A DNA stretch of 64,000 bases from Copromyces sp. CBS 386.78 (taxonomy: Eukaryota > Ascomycota > Sordariomycetes > Sordariales > Sordariaceae), in the NCBI GenBank assembly GCA_030685235.1, contig MU839159.1:124001-188000 (forward strand). Reading direction: 5' to 3'. The notes under the pieces are model-generated. The model ran no database searches, was not told the DNA's origin, and saw only the letters and a program-made list of their open reading frames with translations. Shown here piece after piece: positions 46,401 through 59,620 of the stretch. Within the stretch, counting starts at the first letter, position 1. Each line of letters starts with the position of its first letter. Made by a program: the position numbers and the translations under genes.

Positions 46401-48979
46401 ATCTTAATTCGAATTCTTTTACCGTTTCGATCCCTTTTAGGATCGATATTTATTTTTCCGCTGCTTCCTATACCTTTTCCGCGTTTATTAAATTCTAATT
46501 AAACTTTTCCTCTATTTCCGCTTTCTTATTTCTTTTTCCTATTTAGATTTAGATTTTTTAGGGGTAATAGTCCGAATCCGTTTGTTCGTACCGCTATATT
46601 CCCTAATATTCGGCTTTAATATTTTATAAAATTTATATATAATTGATTATCTTATTTTTCTTTCCTTTAATCGCGTTTCTAAGCTTCGTTAGTTCCCCGC
46701 GGGGGGTAATAAAGTTGAATTTTTATTGCTATACCTACGTAAATAATTTTATAGCGCCCAGGCTAATTTTATTTTTTAAATTTTAATTAGGGTAATAGAG
46801 GTTGTAATCCTTTATAGCTATATATTGGCCGGTTAGGGGTTTTTTTTTAAGGAGTTCGAGGAGGGGAAACCCTTATTAATATTCCGGCGTACTTTGGAGG
46901 AAGATAGGGGAATAAATAAAGTAGACGGTTATTAATTTTCGTAGATTCTTTAATATTACCGCGGCCTAATCCTTTTTAACCCAGAAGTTTAAATCTTTTA
47001 AATTCTACCTTTTATTTATACAAATTATTGTTTTACCCTTTTCTAAATAATCGATACTATAATATTTATTGCCTTTCGGCCGGTAGATATCCTTATTTAA
47101 ATTCTTGCCCGGCTTTTAAATTATTACGATATTATAAGTCTCCTCCTATTCGAATAGCGTTTTCCTTCTTTCGTATAATTTCCTTATATTCTAATAGAAT
47201 ATTTTTAATTAGATTATTAATTATTTTGTAAGAGGCTTTTTTTTAATTTAGCAATAGGTTGGGGGGGTATTATTTTTTTAGAGGTAATAATAGTAGCCGA
47301 AAGCGTAATAGCGATAGAATTAATATAGGTATAATTATTTACGTTTTAGGAGCGGGTATAAATATTTATTGGGTTTGTACTTACGGGTTTCGGTTGAAAG
47401 CCGCTTCTAATTTTCTTAGGGCGGCCTTTTTTTTTTCTTTTTATAAGTGATTTTTCTAAAATTGTAATTAAATAGGAGTTGGGGGGGGCGTTAGGGATTA
47501 TAATATCTTCTTCCGGTTTTATTATCGGTTTTAATATTAATTTAATTAATTTTTTACGAGTAGTAAAGTTGTAAAGCCTTTTAATATAGTCGATAGATAC
47601 CTTTACGTAGGCTATTCTTACGAATAAGTACTTCTTTTTATTGAAGGCGAAATACCCCGATTTCTTATATAGTTTATAAAAAATTAGGGAATTATTTTTA
47701 TTCGAAAAGTAGTTTTCTTCTCCTATACGCGGCCTTTTATACTTAATTTTATTATAATAGTTATAAGTATCCTTTTAGTAATAGAATTTTATTATATATC
47801 CGAAATATTAATATTTAAAATATTATTAAGCGGAGGTTATAATTTAAAATAGTTTATATACATATATACTACTATTTTAGAAGAAAAAATTCTTTTAGAA
47901 GAAAATTACGGCCTTTACGGTTATAATTTCTATTAGGACTATTTTTCTTTCTTTTCCTTTACATTTTTTCTAAAATTTAATCCGAATAATTTCTATTTTT
48001 TTATTCTTCGCCCTTATTTTTTTATAACCGATTCGGGTTATTTTGCGTCGATATTAGCTTATAGGATTCTTTTAATTAAAATAGCTATAGTATTTAAGGA
48101 TACAATAGCCTCTTTTGTAAAGACTATTTTAATTTAAATTTGATATTTTTAGTATTAATCCTTAGTTAGTTCGTTAAAAATAATTACATAATTTCTATTC
48201 ATTATTATTTTAATAGTTACATAGATTACTTTATATAGGCTTTCCTTTAGGGCGCCTTCGATAATTTATTTTGTATTATTGTTTAAATGTATAGTAAATT
48301 CGGCGGTAATTTAGGCCCCTTTAATAGTAAGCTAGCGTTTATAATTAGAGGGGATAAATTTTTTAATAATAATAATAAATAGTAGAAGGTAGTATTAACC
48401 CTATCCAATAATTTCCGAATAATATTAACCTATTTCTTCAGCGCTTCTTGGGCGTCTTTTTTTATTTCCTTTGAAATAAATTTCTTTAAATTATTAATAT
48501 CCTTCCTAGTAATAAATTGGGCTTCAGCGGCTTTGTTTGCCTTAGGTATTTTAAATTTACTTTTTTTCGTAAAAGTTTTTGCGAATTCGAAAAAGAACTT
48601 TCGAATTTAGCGACGGTCGTCGGTTATTACGGCGGCGTAGTCCGTGGTTTTATTCGCTATAGCGATGAATTTTTTTATAGTTTTATTGTCTTCTTCCGTT
48701 TTTTCCGAAGTTTTTATAATAAATGCGGCGTCGGGGTCGTTATATTTTGAAATACCTCCGAGGGGGTTGTGGACGCTATTTTCGAGCCTACTCGCACTTT
48801 TATTAATCGTTATCGGCAGCGACGGTTTAACGTTATCGCTACGGTCGTCGTAGGATATCGCGGAGGGGGTAAATAACCCTCCTAAGTCGATTACCGTTAT
48901 CGGTTTTCGTTTTGGAGCACTTCCTGACCAGAAATCGGCGTTTCCGGTTTCGGCGTCGTTTTTTTATTCTATACTATAT
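43463..48979 (-). mobile_element. Full-length non-LTR retrotransposon (LINE), RIP-degraded
   Basis: A 5.5-kb insertion inside pol of element A, flanked by a perfect 17-bp direct repeat, ATTAATTAAAAGTAGTA (43446-43462 and 48980-48996), the kind of target duplication LINEs leave. Orientation is minus: a TAA/TTA-rich 3' tail is at 43463. The reverse transcriptase motif reads VGFANNTN at 45180..45121 (functional LINEs have FADD). I infer an ORF1 in the 47.3-48.9 kb part and endonuclease-RT in 43.9-47.3 kb. The RT motif suggests a Tad/jockey-like clade; this is inference. The 3' 200 bp (43500-43710) kept more CA/TG words than the rest. No open frame survives. Confidence 0.82.
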
Positions 48980-50540
48980 ATTAATTAAAAGTAGTAGTAG
49001 GGAGCTTTTTAATATTATTAGGGTTAATAGGATTAGTTAGGATATTGTAAAGTTATATTAGGATTCGGTAGTTTATTGCTAAAGTCCTTACGCCGCCGGC
49101 CTAATAGTAGGGTATTAGGATTAGTCGAAGTATTAGAAGGGGCGTTAATAATAGAACGGATAATATAATTACGCTACTACCTTTTACCTTTTTAAGTAGA
49201 GTAGTACTTTAACGGTTGGCGATCCGGTATTTAAAGCGGTAGAATTATTAACGAGCAATATATTTAATTATAGTAGAGACGGATAATTATTTAATAATTA
49301 CTATTTTTTTTTATATTAATTAGGTTCGCTATTGTTATCTACGTTTTCTACTATCGGGCTTTAGTATAATAATAGTCGGGCCGTTAATTATAGAATTATA
49401 AAATGGCGGTTCGAGAGTGGAGCGGTATAATTCGAATTTTTAAATACTAAGTAGGCCTATTATTTATAAACGGAGTTAAATTAAAGAGAATTGTTAAGTT
49501 AATTAATATTTAGCGCGTAATAAACGAATTATAAGTAATTTAAAATAATAAGGTTATTTTCGGCTAAATTATAGATTAGTAGATTAATAATTTCGTAGTA
49601 GATTCTTGCTTATATTATAAATTTAGAAAAGTAGGTAATATTACCCTTAGTTTAACTATTAGCGAAATATAATAGTTTGGGGATAGTTAGCGGGAGGAAA
49701 GGAAAGTAATTACGGTAGACAAAACGTTAATTAATAAAATTAAGGGTAATATAACTATTATTAAGGAGAATAGTATAATATAGTTTACGTAGTCCGTAAA
49801 ATAGATAGATAGAAAGATTTAATGAATTTAGGTATTTATAACGGCTATTGATTGAAGATTTATTTATTTTAATAATATTTGGCCATATAGGGACAGTTCC
49901 GTTGTTTCCTCTATATCCGTTAGATTTATACTTCTAAGCGCAATTTAATTAGGAGGTTATATATTTCTTTAGCCCGAAATCGAACCGTTTTCGTTACTTA
50001 TAATTGGGCTAATAAAGCCAGGTTGGTAGGTAAGAATAGGGTTATAATAGCCGGGAGTTAGAGTACTAGGGGTTAGAACTCCTATACCGGGGCTTATAGC
50101 GTTAACGTAATATCCGCCACTGTAGTTAGGGCGCTATTATCTATAGCTATACTAGCCTTAGGCGGGCTATTACTAGTTACTACTATTATTATTATTACCG
50201 TTATTATTATTACCGCTATTATTATTGCGGTTGCCGTTACCTCTATTATTGGAAGTACCGTTATTACCGCTATTATTATAGTTATTACTACCGTTACTAG
50301 TATTGCCGGTATTATTTCTACGACTTCTATTATTACGGTTGTTGCGGGTCTTAACCTCCTTCTTAAAGGTAATACGGGAATAGTAATCTTTTGAATAATA
50401 ATTGGATTTACTATAGCGGGTATAAGCACCTATTTTTATATAGTATTCGAAGACGTTAGCTTTAATTATACGAGATATTTAGATATTTATTTTAATTATA
50501 AAATCGAAGTTTATAGCGTTGCCGCCTTAGTTAACGGCAA

Positions 50541-51072
50541 TTGATAGGGCGGCACCAGCCTTTGGATAGAGAGGCCCCAATCCCTATTTAGGCCCCAATA
50601 TTACAAGTCTTAGCGTGAAACTTTACAGTAATTTATTATTTACACAGTAATTTCGAAAGTATTATACATATATAAAAAAGAGCTGAAGGCAAATAATAGC
50701 GATGTTCAACGATTAATCTAAAGATCTTTGCGATTAATATCTACGTACTCACGAGCAATTCTAGCCTGTTTTAGTATTTACAACTGGTTTGGTTGTAAAG
50801 AAAGATTTGAAAGAAGGTTACGGTTGCGTTTAATAAAAAAGGCATGCTCGAAATAACCAAGTCTAAAGATGGGGGACGTGCGTAGGCTAGTGAATGGGGG
50901 ATCCACTGGTTGGCTGGGCTTGGCACTATCCTTCACGAAAGGCTAGTGTATTATGACCGTCCTATTGAAATAAACCGCTCGAAAATTACACATACACGTA
51001 TAACCCTAACCCTATTAGGGCCCAAATAGGGATTGGGGCCTCTCTATCCAAAGGCTGGTGCCGCCCTATCAA
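50541..51072. mobile_element. 532-bp inverted-repeat element, unclassified, not RIP-mutated
   Basis: Perfect 49-bp inverted termini start TTGATAGGGCGGCACCAGCC, with a mismatch at the next base. The interior has normal CA/TG content and no long frame, unlike the surrounding gag remnant. Flanking DNA shows an imperfect direct repeat of about 17 bp (around TAGTTAACGGCAA and TAGTTAACGGTAA). This is longer than the target duplications of known fungal TIR superfamilies. Non-autonomous; superfamily not assigned. Confidence 0.82.
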
Positions 51073-51323
51073 ATGCCTAGTTAACGGTAATTTCAGTCGT
51101 AGAATTACTAGAATTATTAGTAGAAGTAGAGGTAATACCGGTAGTATTAGCCTTGTAAAAAGGGTTAGCCTACTTTTTACGCTAGTTTTTATTTTTTAAA
51201 GCCTTAGCGAAATTACGAGAAGTCTTAAACTATTCATCGAATTTATTATCGGCGGATTAGGGGCGCTAGTAAGTTAAGGCGAGGCGAACGCGGTCGTTAA
51301 TCTTTTAATAAAGGTAGTAAATC

Positions 51324-51668
51324 TATCACAGGGTTATCTGTAACTGACTAACCGTCCTATATCGCTGCCTTCACTATAGTAATAGTTGCCGGGTTAATAG
51401 CATGCTCTAATTAGTTACAAAGACCTAGCATAGTAGATGCGGCTAAACGTATCTAATATTTAATTAGCTATAGTTATTAGCCTATCCCTATCGCCAAAGC
51501 TATATAAACTATATTAATTTATAGGATAACCTATAGGACGACTAAGTTGTACGGGCTATATATTTACTATATATAGATAGCTATCAAAGCTCCCCCAAAT
51601 AACTTCCTCTTCTTCGTACAATTATAAATATCTTTATAAATATTTAATATTCGCCTTACCTTATAATA
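51324..51668 (+). repeat. 5' LTR of element C
   Basis: 345 bp, starting TATCACAGGGTTATCTG and ending CCTTATAATA, by comparison with the partner LTR. Differences from the partner are mainly C/T and G/A. Confidence 0.9.
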
Positions 51669-54600
51669 ATTAATTATATTTAACTATTACGCTACGAGCG
51701 TATATCTTTTTAAATATATATTATTTAATATAATTAGGCGACGTTATTAATTGCCGCAGAATAAGAGGCTACGGAGGCCCGAATTTATAATTCTAAATAA
51801 TAATAATATTATTATAAACGAAGGTATCTTCCTAAACGCCCTGTAATAAGCCCAATTATTAAGATATATTACGGACGATAATATTGAGGTACTTAACGTA
51901 CTAAATTATATTAACGAGCTGGAAAATTTAAAAGTATTAATAGAAAGTTCTAACCCCCCTACTAATAAAGAAGTGTACTTAGCAACTTTAAACGGCCTCC
52001 CTTATATTAATATAGTTACGGCTCTTATTATAGCCGTTATTTAATATTCGGCGAAGGCTAAACCTATTTACGACGGTACCCTTATCGACTCCTTCGGCCT
52101 AATTGAAGGAGGAATATTTTAAATAATTATTAACTTTATTGCCCGAATAATTAAAGTACTTAATTATTATTTTATTATTATTACTAAGGAATTTTAGAAT
52201 TTTTAATCCGAATTTTAATTTAAAAAAGAATAATATATTAATATCTTCCACGAATATAAATAAATTCTAAAGGACCTTTATTAAGTTTAAAAATAATTTT
52301 ATTAAGTTTATACCGAATTTAATAATATATAAAGCTTCGCTTAAGAAGCGTAGGCTATTTTCGCTATAAATTAGTAGAATTATTATATTGCCTAAGCTAT
52401 TATAAACGGTAGTACGGGTGTGGCAAGGTATTAGAAGCTACTCCTCCCGGACCCCGAACCCTTCGTAGCTATTTAAAAGGACTACATTTAAATATAATCA
52501 AGTATATTTAATATAAAAAGGCTGTATTCTTTCTATTTAAATTTTAAATATTATTAAATTTCCCGACGAAAGGATTAAAATCGCTTACGCAAACTACTTA
52601 TTTAATTTTAAAGTAGTTATTTTAATTGATAAGGATATTTAGAAAATCTTTATAAATTTTGATAATCCCGAGGTCTAGTAATGGAAATTAGGTATCGAAT
52701 TCCTATTTTTCTTAGATATTCGTTATAATAATATGGATTTACGCTTGGATACCGCCTATAAATTTAATGAATTTAAATAGGGAAACTGTTTCTTCGCCGA
52801 CTTTGAAATAGAGTACGTTAAAACCGCTAATTATTATAATTTAAATAATGCTATAAATGTATGTTACTTATAGAATAAAATTTCTTAGAAATTTTATACT
52901 TCCTTTACTTATTAGCGAAGCCTCCCTGCCGAAGACGATTTTAAAGAGTAATTGTTATTCTATTACGATTTCGTATATAATATTAAGGACGATGATTATA
53001 GGTCGAAATTTACTACTGGTAAAACTTTTAATTCGAATTCTACTAACAATTTTAAAAAGACCGTTAATAAAGGAAGCAATATTATAAACCTTAATACTAT
53101 TTATATTTTATATACTATTTATAGTAACGTTATTAAATATTGGAATAAGAATAACCTATATTGTAAATATAGAAAAGAAGGGTATATTATAAAGAATTAT
53201 TATAATGATATTAATTACGGCGATCGCGGCCCTTAGACTGGTAATAGGAGGGGCCGAAAAAGTAATAGATGAGGCCGAAGTGGCCGAAGAGGAAGTAGAA
53301 GAGGCCGGGGAGGCGGAAACTCCGGTCAAAATACTAGGAACGTTAATAATAATAGTAAATACTAATATTAATTTCCCGGCGGCAAATTGACGGGAATACG
53401 GTAATAATATAGACTTCTATATTGCCGACGCCGGAGAAGAAGACGAAGGCGAAGAATATTATAATATTAATATAAGTAATAATTAGGGAAATAATTAAAC
53501 CCTATAAATAATTGCCTATAATGGCGAAAAAAGTTTATAAAAAGAAGGAAGGAGCCGTTTAGAATTCTAAAAATAATTATTATTAATTTATTAAATAATT
53601 TCTATTAAAATTCATTATTCCTTTCCTTTTATTTATCCCTCGGATTGCGCAAAATTTATTATATAATTTTCGTCGATAGTAATTATATAATATTTACTTT
53701 TATCGACCGTTCTTTTGTAAAGAAAAACGGATTCGTTATATTTAAATTCTTAAAGCTTCAAAAACTAATTTTCGCTAACAATATTATAAAAGGATTTATT
53801 ATTAAAGGATTTACAGCGAGCCTTTATATTAGTTATTATTTAGAAAATATTATATTCCTAATTTATAATATTTTTTTTAGTTACCCTATTATTTTAGGAT
53901 TACTTTGGTTTAAGAAATACGAGCCGTATATTTTTTTAAATAAAATGAAGGTTTAGTTTATTAATCGGTACGTTAATCGATACTTCTTATTAAATTTCCC
54001 TATTTCCTTACGGAATACTTTTAGTATATAGAACCGCTCTCTTAATAATTCGTATTATTAATTTTACGCGGCGATAGTAAACGAATAGGATAAAAGAATA
54101 TTATTAAATATTTTAAAAATATTAGAATTTCTATTTAAAATAAATAATTATATTGGCCGAATAAAAAGCGGTCTAATAAATCGTGTAGTCTTAATCCTTA
54201 TAAAAGGACTTATATACGGCGATATTTAGCCGCCGAAGCTACTACCTTACTAGAATCTATTAAAATATTAAATTTTAAGGGATTAATACCTAATCCTTAT
54301 AAAAGGACCTATATACAACGATATTTAGCCGCCGAAGCTATTGCTTCGCTAGAGTCTAATAGAATATTAAACTTTAAAGGATTAATTACCGCTTTACTAA
54401 AATTTAAGAGAATTCTAGAGTTTAGAATACTATTATAGGACAACCGGTAGAACAAATTGCTATTATTAAAGTTTAAGAGAACTTTAAAATTTAGAATACT
54501 ATTCTAGAATTATTAGTAAGGTAAATTACTATTGCTAAAGTTTAGAATTATTATTAAAAGCTGATTTTAATTCCGTACCGCTCCTATATTAATAAGAATA

Positions 54601-57600
54601 TTAATAGGACTACTAGTAGAATAAATTACTATTGCCTCTCTAAAATATATTAGGGCTATTATAATATTAGGACTATATCCCCTATAATAGACCGGAACGT
54701 GGCGATATTTAAATATTAAAATTATTATTAGAAAACGATTCTATTTCTACTCTATTACCCTATTATAAACCCTACGAATCCTCTATACCGCCGCCCTATT
54801 ACGAACTTTACGAAAACCGTTCTAGAAATAAAGCTTATAATTTTTATAAATTTTACGAGGCTAACGAAATTTTTTATTTAAAATAGATTATATAGCCGTA
54901 CCGCCGTAACTTCCTTTTATACCGTTTTAAACTTTCTATTAAAAGATTTATTAGAAACGTAGCCTTATTAGATTATAATATACTAGGATAGGTAATAGAA
55001 CTTTTTATACCCGCGCCGCCTTATAAAAAGGTAAAAAGCGTTAGGAATTCCCCCGGTACCGCTTATCTAATTATAAGGCGGTTTAAAATAATTGAAGATT
55101 AAATTAATACTAAAGATATACGTAGTATTAATATTACCGCCTTTAATTTCCTATACGAAATGTACGATTTATAGCCCTACTTTATAAATTATATAGAAAT
55201 CTCCCGATTAACTACCTTCTATAAAATTAATAGTTGTAACGACTTTACTAAAGAGATAATTTAAAATATTATAAATAGTAAAAGTAGGTAATATAAAGAC
55301 CGCTTCCTAAAACGCTTCTACAAATTTATCGACGTATATGTAGGGGATATAAATTAAAAGGAATTAATAGCCGTTAAAATTGTACGAACCGCTATTTTTA
55401 TAAGCGACCTAAATATAGACGCGCCTATATACAAGGCTATTATTATTAAAATTATAGAGGAAAATATATTAACGTTCTATAAGAAAATTAACCAACTTTT
55501 GAAAATTAATAAGGAAATAAAATTCAAATTCCTACGTAAATATTAGAAAAGGATCGACGCTTTCTATATTAAGAAAGCGAATAAATTTCCGCCCTACCGA
55601 ATATACAATTATAAAATCGAATTTATATTAGGGGAAAGGCCGTTAAACGCCCGCTGCTAACCGGTTTTGCCTATAGAAGTAATTATTGTTAAGAAATAGA
55701 TCGACGGTTAATTCGAAAATAATTTTATTAAACCTTCCTAATTTTAAGCAGCCTTACTTTTATTCTTTATATAAAAGTCTAGCGGGGGTATTCGCGTTTA
55801 TATCGATTATTATAGTATTAATAATATTATATTTAAAATATAGTACCCGCTTCTACTAATTAAAGAAATTTTTAATATTATTTGCTACGTTAAATTTTTT
55901 ATTAAATTAAATATTATCGCCGCTTTTAATTAAATTTATATTTAAGAAGGTTATAAATAGCTAACCGCTTTTATTATACGTTTTAGTCTCTACGAATTAC
56001 TAATCCTTCCTTTCGGCCTTTAAAGCGTATTTAATATATTTTAAAATTATATCAACGATATATTATATAATATTTTAAATATTTATATAATAATATACTT
56101 AAATAATATCTCTATTTACTCCGAGAATAAAGAGGATTATACTGTTTATATAAACGAAGTCCTTAGAAGGATAATTAACGCCGGCCTTTAATTAAATATC
56201 GATAAATGTAAATTCAATATTATTGGTACGAAATATTTAAGCCTTTTTATTATATTAAAGGGTATTAAAATAGACCTTACAAAAGTGAAAATTATTATTA
56301 AATAGGAGGCCCCGCAATTAAAACGCTAATTCTAAAGATTTTTAGGATTTGTAAATTTCTACCGTCGTTTTATGTAATATATTTTAATTATAATTATTCT
56401 ATTATACGACTTTACGAAGAAATTAGCCGAATAGCGCTAAATGAAGGACTATTAAAAGGTTTTCGAAGAATTAAAAAAAGCTTTTACTACGGGCCCTATC
56501 CTTCGAATTTATAATTAGTCCCGCTTAACCGTAGTCGAAACTAATACATTTAATTAAATAGTAAGCGGTATATTATTTTAGTACGACGACGAGGGTATTT
56601 TATACCCAATTGTATATTTTTTACAAAAATATTCTACTATAGAATATAATTATAATATTTATAATAAAGAATTACTTATAATTATTAAAGCCTTAGAAGA
56701 ATAAGTATTAGAATTATAAGGCGCCTAAAAACCGTTTAAAATCCTAACCGACTATAAGGGCCTATAAACCTTTACGGAAAATAAGAAATTTATACCGTAG
56801 TATATATAGTAGTCTAATTTTTTATTTAAATTCAATTTTATTATTAAGTATAGGCCGGGTACTCTCTAAGTCCGTCCTAATACCCTAAGTAAAAAATTAG
56901 AAAATATATTAAAGGATATAAACGACGACCGGCTAAAAGCCTGTTATAAAGTACTTTTCGACCCTTCCGTTTTCGTAAATTATACTTACACTTACGAATT
57001 TAATCCGGAAGAATTGTTTACAAATAAATTAATTAACGCTAATTATTATAATTCAATTTTTTATTAAGATTTAGTAGCCGCCCTTACGGACGAAAACCGC
57101 CGAATATAGCCTAAAATATTAAAGAAAAATATAAGAAAAATAGTTTTTATAGAATGCTATACAATTAACGGTAAAGTATATTGACGTTTAGCGCTTATTA
57201 TTAACCTAAAAGATATTATATTACAATTATATTTTATACGAAGGTACTACGAACCTATATTAGTAGGCTATTAAGGCCGAAATAAAACGTTTATTAGCTT
57301 TAATTACTTATTTTATTAGTTGGATATAAATAAAGCTATTAAAGTTTATTATAAAGCCTACTTCTAATACGCTAAAACGAAATTATTATAATGCGTATTA
57401 GCGGAATTATTAAAGTTTTTACTAATACCTTTCGCTCTATAGAAGGATATTGCTATCGATTATATTATTTCTATAATACCCTACGTCCGAGGAGGCTAAA
57501 AGTATAAGTATATTGCTATAATAGTAAATTGCTTAATTAAAATAAGGTATTATATTCTAATCGAAATAATAATTACGGAGCAACTTATTAATTAATTTAT

Positions 57601-57736
57601 TAAAAAAATTTATACCCTTTATAGCCTATTAGATATTATCGTTTCTAATTGTATATATTTAATTCGTTTTACAATTTTAGAAGGCTTTTTTTAAAAGATT
57701 AGGAATTACTTTAAAGCTATTATCGGCTTTTTATAA

Positions 57737-58176
57737 GAGAAACTCTATTCGCACGGGGATAAAACTCTATTCGCACGGGGATCCACTTTGGTTTTCTAAG
57801 TATAACTCATTTAGCCCTTGGTGTATGAGACCAAAAATGGTACCAAACTACTCGTTGATTTTTAACGGATTTTTTGATGTATATATCGATCTTATAGGCC
57901 CACGCGTTATTTAAATATTACTTTTTTGGACTTTTAGCCTTCAAAATTGTTAAATTATCTATTTGTTATAAGTTCCTTTCTCCAAGGTTTTCTTGGACTA
58001 CTAAGTATATGCGTACTTCAAGGAAGGTCTTGCTAGGTAGAGAAAAAAATGACAAAAAATATCATATACTTTTTACCCCCATATCAATTTTTTTAGTATT
58101 TTAAAAAAGACTTGGGAGTTGACTTTTTCCTTCCCCCTGCGAATAGAGTTTTATCCCCGTGCGAATAGAGTTTCTC
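57737..58176. mobile_element. 440-bp inverted-repeat element with 8-bp target duplication
   Basis: Perfect 39-bp inverted termini start GAGAAACTCTATTCGCACGG. The flanks are identical 8-bp repeats TTTTATAA (57729-57736 and 58177-58184). Each end holds a second, tandem copy of the CTCTATTCGCA word 22 bp further in. The interior is not RIP-mutated and does not encode a protein. An 8-bp duplication is seen in hAT elements, but the GAGAAAC terminus is not a usual hAT end, so I leave the superfamily open. It interrupts the integrase of element C. Confidence 0.88.
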
Positions 58177-59275
58177 TTTTATAAAGAAATTAATAGTTAG
58201 ACCGAATATATTAATATTTAATTGGAATATTTCCTTTGTACTTATATTAATTAGGCTTAAGACGATTAAGTAAATTAATTACCCCTAATAGAATTCGTAG
58301 GTAATAATATATATTTAAATGCTATAATATATTTTTATTCTTTATAAATTATAGTTTTTACTTTTAAATAGGAGTCGAGCCCGCCTAACTATATTTATTA
58401 GGGTTTTTTAAAATATAGCGAGTAGAATACTTTAAAGTTAATAAAATCGCCGACTAATTTAATATAATATTAAATAAAATTACTGCTATAATTAAGAATA
58501 ATTAAGTACGGTATAAGGAAATTGCTAATAAAAAACGGTCCGACGCGCTGAAGTATTATATTGGCGATAAAACTTTATTTAATATAATTAATTTCGTATT
58601 AAGCCGCTTACAAGTTAAATTTATACTATTATAGGAAAGGCCTTTCGAAATTGTAAAAGTAAATAACTATTATATTATATTAAAGTTCCCCGTTAATGTA
58701 AATAATAATTATATTTCCTATATTAATATAGTAAAATTATAGAATTATTAAAGGATCCCCGGGTAGGATAAAATTTAAAATATCCGAATAAATAACGGGC
58801 GGATTATAAGACGAATAAATAATGCTAAAAATATAATCGAATAGTTTTATGAAATTATTGACGATTATCGTTTTAATATAGAGAATAGTAGATAGGAATA
58901 CTAAGTAATTTAAGGAAGCCCCTATAATCCTATTTAATAACTATAGAAGAACGTAGAATATTATATCGACGATTTTAAAAATTTTTATAATAATAACCTA
59001 AATGTACTAGTATTACTATAATAGATCGCGAATGAAAAACGTCGTTATAGAGTTAAAAAGGCTCTAAAAAAGGCCGTTAAGACGGACTAACCGCCGGGAA
59101 AAACAAATATAATACTAGTAATACAATAATTACCCCGTTACTAAGAAAGTAAAGTAGTAGCTTAAAAAGGAAAGTAAAAATAATATAAAAAGGGTAAGTA
59201 ATAAATATTGTAAAGGAGATTAAAAAGGGAAATATATTGAATTTTTTACCCTAAGGGTATTTTAGGCGAAGGAAG

Positions 59276-59620
59276 TATTATAAAGTTATTTATAATTAAT
59301 TAACCGTCCTATATCGCTACCTTTACTATAGTAATAGTTACTAGGTTAATAATATATTTTAATTAGTTATAGAGACCTAATATAATAAATACGGTTAAAT
59401 GTATTTAATATTTAACTAGCTACGGTCGTTAGCCTATCCTTATCGCTAAGGCTATATAAACTATATTAGTTTATAGGATGACCTATAGGACGACTAGGCT
59501 ATACGGGCTATATACTTACTATATATAGATGGCTATTAGGGCTCCCCCAAATAGTTTCCTCTTCTTCGTACAATTACGAATATCTTTACCGATACCTAAC
59601 GTTCGCCTTGCCCCGTAATA
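59276..59620 (+). repeat. 3' LTR of element C
   Basis: 345 bp, starting TATTATAAAGTTATTTA and ending GCCCCGTAATA. It is more strongly C-to-T changed than the 5' LTR at its start and less at its end. Confidence 0.9.

Larger units (their letters stand above)
51324..59620 (+). mobile_element. Element C: RIP-degraded Ty3/gypsy retrotransposon
   Basis: Inserted in gag of element A. LTRs of exactly 345 bp lie at 51324-51668 and 59276-59620, with flanks AAATC and AAATA that fit a damaged 5-bp target duplication. Coding direction is plus. A decayed gag zinc knuckle lies at about 53160-53210 (CKYRKEGYIIKNYY, where Cys and His became Arg/Tyr). The RT active site reads YLNNISIYSENKEDY at 56096-56140 (normally YLDDI). 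RNase H lies at about 56525-56700 (VVETNTF, then [17 protein letters not shown]), followed by integrase from about 57.2 to 58.9 kb. A polypurine tract (GGCGAAGGAAG) precedes the 3' LTR. The integrase region is interrupted by the 440-bp element. Frames are broken throughout. Confidence 0.9.

Noticed and set aside
53645..53956. 103-codon open frame in the AT-rich block
   Set aside because: A stop-free remnant of element C pol (RIP-altered), not an intact gene.
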